The notes beneath the pieces were generated by a model. It worked only from the letters and a program-made list of their open reading frames with translations, ran no database searches and had not been told where the DNA came from. A stretch of 14,999 bases of DNA from Moraxella lacunata. GTDB lineage: Bacteria > Pseudomonadota > Gammaproteobacteria > Pseudomonadales > Moraxellaceae. The stretch lies in assembly GCF_002027545.1 (NCBI RefSeq), contig NZ_MXAN01000109.1, forward strand, positions 1-14,999. The letters run 5' to 3'. Positions 6,495 through 13,226 of the stretch are shown one piece after another. A program made the position numbers and the translations under genes. The stretch's first letter is position 1, and each line of letters opens with the position of its first letter.

Positions 6495-7460
6495 TTATTT
6501 TTGGGTTTTTGCGTCTTCAAACCCTTTAACCACCGTACTTGCCGTTACATTCAGTAGGTCAAGATAGGTTGGCACCGCCCCGTCTTTTTCGCTTAGGCTA
6601 TCCACATACAGCACACCGCCATAATACGCCCCTGCCTCTTTGGCGACTTGTTTGGCAGGTTTGTCCGATATGGTGCTTTCGCTAAATACCACAGGGATTT
6701 TGTTGGTTTTGACCGTGTCAATCAGAGCCTTGACCTGCTGGGGCGTGCCTTGTTGCTCGGCGTTAATGTCCCACAGATAGGCTTCTTTTAACCCATAATC
6801 TTTGGCAAGGTAGCTAAACGCCCCTTCTGACGTAACCAGCCAACGCTCATTTTCAGGAATCTGGGCAAGTTTGGCACGCAGTGGCTCGTCCATGGCTTTG
6901 ATTTTTTGGGCGTACGCTTCGGCATTTTTGATGTACACGTCTTTGTTTTTTGGGTCGTGTTTGATGAATGCGTTTTTGATATTTTCCACATAAATCAAGG
7001 CGTTAGACGTGGACATCCAAGCGTGCGGATTTGGCAAATCCTTATACGAGCCTGCCTTAATGGGTATGGGCGTGATGCCGTCCGTTACCACCACCGCAGG
7101 AATGTCTTTGGCATCGGCATAGAATTTTTCAAACCAACGCTCCAAATTCATGCCGTTCCACAAAATCAAATCGGCTTCTTTGACCTTAGCAATGTCCTTT
7201 GGGGTCGGCTCATAGTCATGAATCTCTGCCCCTGCCTTGGTAATGGACTCAACGTCTGCTGCGTCTCCTGCGACATTTTGGGCAATGTCTTCAATAATGG
7301 TAAAGGTCGTTACCACCGTCATTTTGTCGGTTTGGGCGGTGGGCGTGGGGGCTTGTTCGGTTTTTTGTTCGGCAGGCTTGTCGTTGCCACAGCCGATGAG
7401 AGCAAGGCTAAGTCCCAAGCAGGTCGCCCATTTTTTTAACTCAAAAGAAGGTATCATCAT
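6495..7460 (-). CDS. sitA: Mn/Fe ABC transporter substrate-binding lipoprotein (SitA/PsaA family)
   Basis: The 321-residue cluster A-I binding protein has a lipoprotein signal with lipobox LIGC (modified Cys24). A Pro/Thr/Gln-rich tether follows. The four expected metal ligands are visible: His81 (EIHDYEPTP), His146 (NPHAWMS), Glu212 (TSEGAFSY) and Asp287 (LYVDSLS). This H/H/E/D set is typical of the Mn2+/Fe2+ proteins SitA, YfeA and PsaA; no His-rich loop of the ZnuA type is present. A GTG five codons upstream (7475) is in frame, but GGAA lies 5 nt before ATG 7460, so that ATG is preferred. It is the first gene of the operon and captures metal at the outer face of the inner membrane. In Moraxella catarrhalis a related protein is called AfeA. 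An inverted-repeat element sits 40 nt upstream. Confidence 0.92.
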   Translation of the reverse strand: MMIPSFELKKWATCLGLSLALIGCGNDKPAEQKTEQAPTPTAQTDKMTVVTTFTIIEDIAQNVAGDAADVESITKAGAEIHDYEPTPKDIAKVKEADLILWNGMNLERWFEKFYADAKDIPAVVVTDGITPIPIKAGSYKDLPNPHAWMSTSNALIYVENIKNAFIKHDPKNKDVYIKNAEAYAQKIKAMDEPLRAKLAQIPENERWLVTSEGAFSYLAKDYGLKEAYLWDINAEQQGTPQQVKALIDTVKTNKIPVVFSESTISDKPAKQVAKEAGAYYGGVLYVDSLSEKDGAVPTYLDLLNVTASTVVKGFEDAKTQK

Positions 7461-7499
7461 AAAATTTCCAACCACATCAATAAATTGAAATTACCCTTA

Positions 7500-7709
7500 T
7501 TAGGGCGTGCCTGCCCTTTATAACACTATTTACAATATAGAAATATTTTAGAAATAAGCTGGTCGTTTTTGCATGAAAAATGGCTAAATCTTGTGACTCG
7601 AAGTCAAAAGCTCGTTTGGTAGAACGACTATCAAACTTCACTTTTTCCTTGAAAAACGTGCGATTTTTCGTGATTTTCATTGCAAATACAAAAGGCAGGC
7701 ACGCCCTAA
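7500..7709. mobile_element. MITE-like element with 16-bp terminal inverted repeats
   Basis: TTAGGGCGTGCCTGCC (7500-7515) and GGCAGGCACGCCCTAA (7694-7709) are perfect inverted copies bounding 210 bp. If the ends are read as GGGCG...CGCCC, each side is flanked by TA, consistent with a TA target duplication. No transposase fits inside; the 67-codon open frame on the minus strand (7477-7680) crosses the element boundary and looks incidental. Internal hairpins include GTTTGGTAG/CTATCAAAC (7614-7636) and TGAC/GTCA (7594-7606). Size, perfect ends and lack of coding capacity fit a non-autonomous transposable element. It lies in the leader of sitA. Confidence 0.7.
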
Positions 7710-7779
7710 CTATATAACTGGTTTAAGATACGCCTTAAACGTACATCAAAAAAACATGTTATAAATAAGGAATTTGGAT

Positions 7780-7798
7780 GATAATAATACTCATTAAT
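7780..7798. promoter_or_regulatory. Fur-box-like operator, probably of the sit operon
   Basis: GATAATAATACTCATTAAT matches 15 of 19 positions of the classical GATAATGATAATCATTATC Fur box, and 12 of 14 of the TGATAAT-N-ATTATCA form at 7779-7793. On the minus strand a TATCAT -10-like box overlaps it. The nearest gene it could control in the minus direction is sitA, now on the other side of the inverted-repeat element. Fur binding is inferred. Confidence 0.55.
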
Positions 7799-7832
7799 CG
7801 TTAAAAAATCAAGGGGTTTGACAAAAAATATA

Positions 7833-7867
7833 CAAAAAACCCTGCCAATATCATAGCAAGGTTTTTG
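7833..7867 (-). terminator. Rho-independent terminator of the GlsB/YeaQ-like gene
   Basis: On the minus strand AAAAACCUUGC pairs with GCAGGGUUUUU (11 bp with one G-U), loop of 10 nt, then UGUAUAUUUUUUG. It lies about 60 nt after the stop at 7925. An alternative outer stem, TTTGACAAAAA (7817-7827) with TTTTTGTCAAA (7862-7872), shares one arm with it. Confidence 0.75.
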
Positions 7868-7924
7868 TCAAATCAACATTTAACATTTTAAAATGTCAAT
7901 ATTCTTTGATTAAATTATTTTTAA

Positions 7925-8182
7925 TTATTTCAAACGCTTTTTACCCGTGGCAAACTCATAGACGAACAGCACGATGATGGCACCAATGACTGACAGCACC
8001 AAGCCACCAAAACCGCCATTGGCCGACAAATTCAAGGCACTCGCCAAGAATCCACCGACGACCGCCCCGACAATACCCAAAATAATGGTCATAACCCAAC
8101 CCATTGGGTTCGCCCCTGGTTTGATGGCACGAGCCAACAGCCCAACGATAAAGCCTACGATAATCGTCCAAATAATACCCAT
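7925..8182 (-). CDS. GlsB/YeaQ/YmgE family small membrane protein (transglycosylase-associated protein)
   Basis: The 85-residue protein has three hydrophobic segments (about 2-20, 27-48, 55-75), glycine-rich throughout, and a short basic tail (GKKRLK). The pattern GLLARAIKPGANPMGWVMTIILGIVGAVVGGFL is the hallmark of the YeaQ/YmgE/GlsB family of stress-associated inner-membrane proteins. Their biochemical role is not established; the transglycosylase name is historical. ATG 8182 is chosen because AGGAG lies 8-9 nt upstream; an in-frame start 16 codons earlier has no support. It stands alone, with its own terminator, between mpl and the sit operon. Confidence 0.88.
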   Translation of the reverse strand: MGIIWTIIVGFIVGLLARAIKPGANPMGWVMTIILGIVGAVVGGFLASALNLSANGGFGGLVLSVIGAIIVLFVYEFATGKKRLK

Positions 8183-8464
8183 GATGTCTCTCCTATAACT
8201 GCCTAGCTCATAAATGCTTTGGCAAATCAATTAACCGTGGTTACAAGATGGTCTTAGCACTTGTCTTTGCTAATTTATCAACTTAACCAATTTATTTTGT
8301 GTGCTTTTTACTTGATGCAAAAGTTAAATGAATTGTAAGCCAATCTGCCCGCCCACACCACCCCAAAAACGTTAATAACGTAGGACGAATGTCAAATTTT
8401 AGGCAGATTCTTGATGATTTGGTTAAGATCTTAGCAAATATGCAATGATTGTGAGTGGTTTTTG

Positions 8465-8492
8465 TAAAAAAGACCTGCCTAAGCAAGTCTTT
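8465..8492 (-). terminator. Rho-independent terminator, probably of mpl
   Basis: On the minus strand AAAGACUUGC, loop UUAG, then GCAGGUCUUU form a 10-bp stem with one G-U, followed by Us. The only minus-strand gene upstream is mpl, ending 150 nt earlier; the palindromic repeat lies in between. Confidence 0.7.
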
Positions 8493-8536
8493 GTGATGGC
8501 GGTTATGGTTCAAAAAGTTATGCTACAAAGAAAACT

Positions 8537-8607
8537 TTTCGTGGTGAGCTTATCAAACCATGACGGTTTTCCTACCCGTAGGCATAGCTCAGGGCGAACG
8601 GAAAACC
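8537..8607. repeat. REP-like dispersed palindromic repeat
   Basis: The stretch TTCGTGGTGAGCTTATCAAA and the ACCATGA after it reads FVVSLSNH in one frame. I recognise this from memory as a repeat seen between genes in many bacterial genomes. A second related unit in opposite orientation ends in GCTCAGGGCGAACGG (8587-8601; reverse complement CCGTTCGCCCTGAGC). GGTTTTCC (8565-8572) and GGAAAACC (8600-8607) form an outer stem. Copy number in this genome cannot be judged from one window. Confidence 0.55.
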
Positions 8608-8642
8608 TAGTTTGGCATACTTTTTAGATTACCACCGTATGG

Positions 8643-10052
8643 TTAAGCCAGTATTTCCAAAATTCGCCCATGTATCCCCTCAAACCCGCCATTACTCATA
8701 ACAACGATGGCATCGCCTGAGCGGACATTTGCCTTGATAAATGCCAAAATCTCATCAATACTGTCAAGTACGACTTGCCCGCCTGTCTCACCAATGGCTT
8801 CTTTTAGTCCCCATGCCAGCCCTTTTGGCTCATACCAAATCACACCGTCCGCCAATGATGCAGACGGAGCAAGCTGTGCTTTATAAACACCGAGCTTCAT
8901 GGTGTTAGAACGTGGCTCGATGACCGCCCAAATCTTGCGACCCGAAAGTTTCTTTTTGACACCGTCAAGCGTGGTCGTGATGGCGGTTGGGTGGTGGGCA
9001 AAGTCATCATACACCTGCACGCCACCGACATCGCCGATGAACTCCATACGGCGTTTTATCCCTGCAAAGTTTGATAGAGCCTTGCACGCTGTTGCCACAC
9101 TCACGCCCACGCTGTACGCCCCTGCGATGGCTACCAGAGCATTATTAACATTATGCACGCCACTCATGCCCCACGTTACTGTGCCTGTTTCATCGCCTGT
9201 TTGTCCGATATGTTTCACGTGGAACACTGAACCGTCCACTTGCTCCAAGCTTGCTTGCCAGTCCGCCTCATCGCCGACGCTTGTCCGCCACACAGGCGTC
9301 CATACGCCCATTTGTAGGGTGTCTTCTAGGCTTTCCACGCCTTTTGGCATGATGATTTGACCGCTTGGCGGTATCATACGAATCATATGATGAAACTGGG
9401 TTTGGATTGCCTTTAAATCAGGGAAAATATCGGCATGGTCATATTCTAGATTATTTAAAATGGCAGTCGTAGGGCGATAATGGACAAATTTTGAGCGTTT
9501 GTCAAAAAAAGCACTGTCATACTCGTCCGCTTCAATGACAAAATAACCTTCTTGATTTTCAGTGGTATTTTGACCCAAATGCGAACTGTGGGCAAAGGCA
9601 GATTTTAAGCGTTCGTCATCGGTAGCCACAAGTGGCACGCCACCAATCAAAAACCCGGTATCAATCCCTGCATATTGCAAAATCCAAGCGAGCATGGTGG
9701 TGGTCGTGGTCTTGCCGTGCGTGCCTGCCACCGCTAGGACGTGGCGGTCTTGTAGGATGTGTTCGGACAAAAATTGCGGTGCGGACGTGTAGCGAAGTCG
9801 CTTATCCAGCATATATTCCACCGCTTCCATACCACGTTTGCAGACGTTGCCCACCACCACCAAATCAGGAGCGGGGTCTAGGTGGGTGGATTTGTACCCC
9901 TCCAAAATCTCAACGCCAGCGTTGTGAAGTTGTGTGCTCATGGGGGGATAAATGGCGGTGTCCGAGCCTGTAACGGCATGCCCAAGCGAACGTGCAATCA
10001 GGGCAAGCGACCCCATAAACGTCCCACAAATACCCAAAAAATGAATGTGCAT
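8643..10052 (-). CDS. mpl: UDP-N-acetylmuramate:L-alanyl-gamma-D-glutamyl-meso-diaminopimelate ligase
   Basis: Mpl reattaches recovered murein tripeptide to UDP-MurNAc in cytoplasmic cell-wall recycling. The 469-residue protein (E. coli 457) opens with MHIHFLGICGTFMG, the Rossmann-like UDP-binding start of the Mpl/MurC group. The ATP loop is AGTHGKTTTT (109-118). EADEYDSAFF and NNLEYDHADIF are conserved Mur-ligase central-domain segments, and YDDFAHHPTAI marks the C-terminal domain. The ending MSNGGFEGIH (452-461) distinguishes Mpl from MurC. ATG 10052 gives the family N-terminus exactly, with AAGG about 8 nt upstream. It is apparently monocistronic. Identification is firm. Confidence 0.97.
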   Translation of the reverse strand: MHIHFLGICGTFMGSLALIARSLGHAVTGSDTAIYPPMSTQLHNAGVEILEGYKSTHLDPAPDLVVVGNVCKRGMEAVEYMLDKRLRYTSAPQFLSEHILQDRHVLAVAGTHGKTTTTTMLAWILQYAGIDTGFLIGGVPLVATDDERLKSAFAHSSHLGQNTTENQEGYFVIEADEYDSAFFDKRSKFVHYRPTTAILNNLEYDHADIFPDLKAIQTQFHHMIRMIPPSGQIIMPKGVESLEDTLQMGVWTPVWRTSVGDEADWQASLEQVDGSVFHVKHIGQTGDETGTVTWGMSGVHNVNNALVAIAGAYSVGVSVATACKALSNFAGIKRRMEFIGDVGGVQVYDDFAHHPTAITTTLDGVKKKLSGRKIWAVIEPRSNTMKLGVYKAQLAPSASLADGVIWYEPKGLAWGLKEAIGETGGQVVLDSIDEILAFIKANVRSGDAIVVMSNGGFEGIHGRILEILA

Positions 10053-10081
10053 GATAGTGCCTTACTATGATAATTTGGCAA

Positions 10082-10090
10082 ATTATAGCA
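10082..10090 (-). promoter_or_regulatory. extended -10 promoter of mpl
   Basis: The minus strand reads TGCTATAAT: a consensus TATAAT with the TGn extension, about 30 nt before the mpl ATG. The -35 region is poor, as is normal for extended -10 promoters. It is embedded between two TTTGGCAA words (10074-10083 and 10094-10101). Confidence 0.55.
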
Positions 10091-10123
10091 AATTTTGGCA
10101 ATGGGCGGTTTTTTATTTTAAAA

Positions 10124-10153
10124 ATAAAAAAGGCAGAAAATTTTTCCGCCTTT
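10124..10153 (-). terminator. Rho-independent terminator of dsbB
   Basis: On the minus strand AAAGGCGGAAAA pairs with UUUUCUGCCUUU (one G-U), followed by UUUAUUUUUA. It starts a few nt after the dsbB stop at 10158 and closes the gshA-dsbB unit. Confidence 0.8.
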
Positions 10154-10157
10154 ACCT

Positions 10158-10670
10158 TTACATTTGTCGTTTTAAGAGCTTAGCAAGCCCAACACCTAAT
10201 ATCACCAAAAACACTGCAAACATGGCAAGGGTCAATTCAGGTATGCTAAACCCTGCCATTTGCCAGTCCATCAGAGCACATTCACCCGAACCTTTTAGTA
10301 CTTCTTGGAACACCTGCAAAATCGGCAGGGTATCCACCCAGTAGTTCAGCCCAGGGCCACAGGCAGGCACTTCATCAGCAGGTAAGTGCTGTAACCACAC
10401 ATGACGAGCCGCCACCCCAAACCCCCACAGCGTGCCGATCGCCATGCCACCCCATAGGGTAAGTTTACCCCAAAGTTTTTTGGGGTTTACAAGCATGCCA
10501 ACAAAGGCAAATACCCCCATGACCCACACACCAACCCGTTGAAAGATACACAAAGGGCACGGGTCAAGCCCCAAATGACGCTGAAAATAAAAAATCGCCA
10601 CAAGGGTCGCCACAACCGACAAGGCAAATAAGCACGCACACAGCGTGCGAAAAGTTAGGTGTTTTAACAT
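10158..10670 (-). CDS. dsbB: disulfide bond formation protein B
   Basis: DsbB reoxidises periplasmic DsbA and passes the electrons to quinones. The 170-residue, four-helix membrane protein (E. coli 176) shows all four essential cysteines: the first periplasmic pair in DPCPLCIFQR (C38, C41) and the second pair in PACGPG (C104) and GECALMDW (C131). Helices lie at about 12-30, 44-61, 66-86 and 143-163. ATG 10670 is preferred to an upstream ATG at 10700, since AGGT lies just upstream and the longer form adds ten polar residues inside gshA. Only 4 nt separate it from the gshA stop, so the two are cotranscribed; both products concern thiol redox balance. Confidence 0.95.
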   Translation of the reverse strand: MLKHLTFRTLCACLFALSVVATLVAIFYFQRHLGLDPCPLCIFQRVGVWVMGVFAFVGMLVNPKKLWGKLTLWGGMAIGTLWGFGVAARHVWLQHLPADEVPACGPGLNYWVDTLPILQVFQEVLKGSGECALMDWQMAGFSIPELTLAMFAVFLVILGVGLAKLLKRQM

Positions 10671-10674
10671 GGTG

Positions 10675-12240
10675 TTACCTGTATTGTTGTAAATATTCAT
10701 AAAAATCTTGGGTTTCTTCTCGCTCTAACTGCTGTTGGTCGGCAAAGGACTGTATGGCAATGTTGGCATAATAGAACGCATCTTCATTGCTAAGGGCGTG
10801 AGCAAGCAAGGACTTATGATGTTTTTGGGCGAGCATTTGCCCAAGTTTCCACGTACTGCCCAGTCTTTGACTGTCTGAGATGACCTGAGCTGATGGCGTG
10901 AAGTTGGGATTGGTCGCCATGCCTTGCATGAGCGAGAGTGCCAAACGGTAGTCGTTACCGCCATGATGTTCATCAAAAGCGTCAGCGATGGCTTGCATTT
11001 GCCCAAGCGTCTGCACTATCCATTCCCCCAAGGATTGCTCGCCATGGGATGTGATGATGGTTGCATTGGCGTCTCGCCCGTCATTGACCACCTTATCAAC
11101 ATTTGATGACAGCTGTTTTTCTTCATCAGGCAGTAGCTCAGGCGAGTCTGACAGCAAGCAATACAATGCCAAAATCTCCAAAAAGCACGCCGTGGCGGTC
11201 GTGATACCGATGTCGCTGTATGGGTCTAGGTCAATGGCACGAAACTCGACATAAGCGATACCCCGAGACTCTAAGGCTTGGGTTGGTGTCTCGCCTGAGC
11301 GGGTGACTTGTTTTGGGCGGATGGGGCTGTAAAACTCATTTTCAATTTGCAAAATATGGTCGTTAATCTGCACAGGATTGCCGTCTTGGTCGTCTACGCC
11401 AATGTTCGTAAAGTCGGCAAAGGGCGTGCCAATGGCTCGGCGTAGCCCCTTGATGTATTCACCTAGGTCGTTATAACGAATGTCCAAATCTTCCTGCACG
11501 CTGTTGGTATAGCCTAATTTGCCCATTCTAAGGCTGGTCGCATTGGGTTTATAATAGGTACAGCCCCCATCGCAGTCGCTAAGCGGTGTTAAATCATGCG
11601 TGCGACCTGTCAAAAAGCACCCACACACGCTCGGACTTGCCCCAAGTAGATACAGGACGAGTGGGGTTAGGCGTTTGAAGTTGCGAATCAGTCCTAGATA
11701 TTTTTCATTTTTAAACGTTTGTAAGTCGTCTCGACTCTCACTCTTTGCCCACACCCCGAATAAATCATCGCCGATGGATAGGTTATAGTGCAGTCCTGCG
11801 ATGGTCTGCATTTTACGACCGTATCGCACGCCAAGCCCTGAGCGGTATAAGGTTTTGAGTCGTCCGATGTTAGATGTGCCATAATTGGCAAGGGGGATGT
11901 CTTCGTCATCATCCGAGAGCATACACGGCATGGAGAGTGGCCACACCATCTCATCATTTTCTAATGAACGATGCACCAACACATGCAAGGTGCGAAGCAT
12001 GTCTAAGGCATCTTTGATGGTCGCCTTGGGTTCGGTGATGAGTTCGAGCAGGTTCTCAGAGTAGTCGGTGGTGATATAAGGGTGGGTCAGCTTCGATCCG
12101 AGACGGGCAGGGTGAAAGGTCTTGGCTGAGTAGCCATCAGGTTGCATACGCAGACCTTCTTTTTCAATACCACGTTTCATGCCTGCCACAAGAGCCGAGC
12201 CAAACCACGTGGGCAAGGTAAAATGCAAAGATGAGTTCAT
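10675..12240 (-). CDS. gshA: glutamate--cysteine ligase
   Basis: GshA joins glutamate and cysteine using ATP, the first step of glutathione synthesis. With this start the protein has 521 residues (E. coli 518) and belongs to the gammaproteobacterial type I family. Visible landmarks are RGIEKEGLRM (23-32, with the metal-binding glutamates), LTHPYITTDYSENLLELIT (51-69), the YGRKMQTIAGLHYNLS segment, YKPNATSLRMGKLGY and the YVEFRAIDLDPYSDIGI region. The open frame extends to 12351, but similarity begins near residue 10. ATG 12240 lies just downstream of a palindrome; ATG 12252 (four codons longer) falls inside it. Neither has a clear Shine-Dalgarno, so the exact start is uncertain. The gene precedes dsbB by 4 nt. 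Confidence 0.95.
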   Translation of the reverse strand: MNSSLHFTLPTWFGSALVAGMKRGIEKEGLRMQPDGYSAKTFHPARLGSKLTHPYITTDYSENLLELITEPKATIKDALDMLRTLHVLVHRSLENDEMVWPLSMPCMLSDDDEDIPLANYGTSNIGRLKTLYRSGLGVRYGRKMQTIAGLHYNLSIGDDLFGVWAKSESRDDLQTFKNEKYLGLIRNFKRLTPLVLYLLGASPSVCGCFLTGRTHDLTPLSDCDGGCTYYKPNATSLRMGKLGYTNSVQEDLDIRYNDLGEYIKGLRRAIGTPFADFTNIGVDDQDGNPVQINDHILQIENEFYSPIRPKQVTRSGETPTQALESRGIAYVEFRAIDLDPYSDIGITTATACFLEILALYCLLSDSPELLPDEEKQLSSNVDKVVNDGRDANATIITSHGEQSLGEWIVQTLGQMQAIADAFDEHHGGNDYRLALSLMQGMATNPNFTPSAQVISDSQRLGSTWKLGQMLAQKHHKSLLAHALSNEDAFYYANIAIQSFADQQQLEREETQDFYEYLQQYR

Positions 12241-12247
12241 TGTATTA

Positions 12248-12272
12248 GCCATATTAAAGTATTTAATATGGC
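12248..12272. promoter_or_regulatory. 25-nt palindrome at the gshA transcription/translation start
   Basis: GCCATATTAAA-gta-TTTAATATGGC is a perfect 11-bp inverted repeat. It overlaps the predicted transcription start of gshA and its first possible ATG (12252). It could be an operator or form a 5' hairpin in the mRNA. It is 8 nt upstream of ATG 12240. Confidence 0.6.
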
Positions 12273-12273
12273 T

Positions 12274-12303
12274 ATTATAATAGAGATGAGTGCATGACTG
12301 CAA
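12274..12303 (-). promoter_or_regulatory. gshA promoter
   Basis: The minus strand reads TTGCAG (12303-12298), an 18-nt spacer, then a perfect TATAAT (12279-12274). Transcription should begin near 12267, leaving a leader of only about 15-27 nt before the candidate ATGs. The -10 box is within a second small palindrome, CTATTATAATAG. Confidence 0.7.
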
Positions 12304-12393
12304 AGAGTTTTTGGAAAAGGTGTTTATTGGCTTGGTAAAATGTGTTAACAAATAACCAAACTGAGAAATTTAACTGATAAATATTTGACAAAC

Positions 12394-12426
12394 AAAAAAA
12401 CACCTGCCAAGGACAGGTGTTTTTGA
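12394..12426 (-). terminator. Rho-independent terminator of the Roadblock gene
   Basis: AAAAACACCTG (12396-12406) and CAGGTGTTTTT (12414-12424) form a perfect 11-bp stem with a 7-nt loop and U-runs in both directions. It lies 21 nt after the stop at 12447. It is symmetric enough to work from either side. Confidence 0.85.
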
Positions 12427-12446
12427 ATGATTATCTTAATTAAGAA

Positions 12447-12803
12447 TTAAGAGAAATCTAGTTCAGTTTCAAAACCTTTTAGGCTGTGACGAGCCATTGC
12501 TAGGTTTGATTTTTGACGGTCAAGTACTAGGTACAAGAATAGGTTCTCGTTACGAACCAATGGACGAAGTAAATGGTATTGACCGCTTAGCGTGATTAAG
12601 ATGTCTTCAATAGAATCGTTAAGGCTCAACGCTTTTGCAGTTTTACGCTTGGCACGTACCACCTCAGTGTTACCAGCAGATGCCAATTCTAGGTCAAGAC
12701 CGCTACCCAAAGTCGCCAAAGCAAGACCTGATTCGCTGTCAACCAATGCCGCTGCGATGAAACCGTCGATGTCGCTTAGACCGTCAAGAGATAATTTAGC
12801 CAT
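12447..12803 (-). CDS. Roadblock/LC7 domain protein
   Basis: The 118-residue cytoplasmic protein fills a single Roadblock/LC7 fold. [22 protein letters not shown] (12-33) is the typical first strand pair and hairpin, followed by a helix bearing [11 protein letters not shown], then strands [21 protein letters not shown] and [25 protein letters not shown]. Bacterial members such as MglB act as regulators of small Ras-like GTPases or as scaffold dimers. No GTPase gene is visible nearby, so the partner is unknown. The start has AAGGAA at good spacing, and the gene has its own terminator. The long AT-rich upstream region suggests independent regulation. Fold assignment is confident; function is not. 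Confidence 0.8.
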   Translation of the reverse strand: MAKLSLDGLSDIDGFIAAALVDSESGLALATLGSGLDLELASAGNTEVVRAKRKTAKALSLNDSIEDILITLSGQYHLLRPLVRNENLFLYLVLDRQKSNLAMARHSLKGFETELDFS

Positions 12804-13226
12804 GATGCTATTCCTTAAAAAGTAAATTAATGTTGAAATTAATGACGATTTAAGTAATAGTTATCAATAATTAAAGATTTTAAAATTAACAAGTTAATTT
12901 AAAACTTTAATGACTATTAACAAATTTCTAAAAATCGTCATATCATAACAAAATCATGTATTAGCATTTTGTTATGTGTGTATTAAACCACACCAAGAAA
13001 TAAAATGCAAGCATTATTTTGAAATTTTGTGCGGAAAAATTTGTGCGGAAAAAATAGAAAAATCAATTTTTTAATAAAAATTTATATAAAAATCAATTAC
13101 TTTTATAATGTATAGTTTTTTAAAAGATTATTTTTAATTTTTAAAACTATTGATTTAAGCAAACACCCAATATGGCTCAAGACATGCCTAATATAATAAA
13201 TGATAATCATATACAATATCTTACCA
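12804..13226. other. 423-nt AT-rich spacer upstream of the Roadblock gene
   Basis: No gene seen. It contains several inverted repeats: TGACGATTT (12843-12851) with AAATCGTCA (12932-12940), CATAACAAAAT (12944-12954) with ATTTTGTTATG (12966-12976), and ATAGTTTT (13112-13119) with AAAACTAT (13143-13150). An exact tandem 14-mer lies at 13026-13053. The hairpin at 12944-12976 is the most regular, with 11 bp and an 11-nt loop. Confidence 0.5.
13026..13053. repeat. tandem duplication of a 14-mer
   Basis: TTTGTGCGGAAAAA occurs twice in immediate succession (13026-13039 and 13040-13053). It lies in non-coding DNA between the secretin-like gene and the Roadblock gene. Function unknown; replication slippage is the simplest origin. 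Confidence 0.7.

Larger units (their letters stand above)
8183..8642. other. 460-nt spacer between mpl and the GlsB-like gene
   Basis: No convincing gene. From right to left it holds a palindromic dispersed repeat (8537-8607) and a minus-strand terminator (8465-8492). A possible folded region follows: AATCTGCC at 8342-8349 pairs with GGCAGATT at 8402-8409, enclosing the palindrome ACGTTAATAACGT at 8369-8381. The rest is the AT-rich upstream region of the GlsB-like gene. The 73-codon minus-strand frame (8292-8513) spans the terminator and resembles nothing. Confidence 0.5.

Noticed and set aside
7477..7680. 67-codon open frame on the minus strand inside the inverted-repeat element
   Set aside because: It runs across the element's end into flanking DNA, has no family resemblance, and the region is better explained as non-coding hairpins.
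8292..8513. 73-codon minus-strand open frame in the mpl-GlsB spacer
   Set aside because: It spans a terminator hairpin, has odd composition and no recognisable motif or ribosome site.
10671..10700. Ten-residue upstream start of dsbB at 10700
   Set aside because: It lies within gshA, has no ribosome site, and ATG 10670 fits the DsbB family start.
13026..13053. GTGCGG-containing tandem repeat as a Pasteurellaceae-type DNA uptake signal
   Set aside because: It lacks the full AAGTGCGGT core, the organism does not look like Pasteurellaceae, and no other copies were noticed.
13026..13053. CRISPR array or longer tandem repeat array
   Set aside because: Only two adjacent 14-nt copies without spacers; no regularly spaced repeats were seen anywhere in the window.
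13197..13215. Second Fur-box-like sequence (TGATAATCATATAC)
   Set aside because: Only about 13 of 19 positions match, and it lies just past the 3' end of the secretin-like gene with no gene start nearby.
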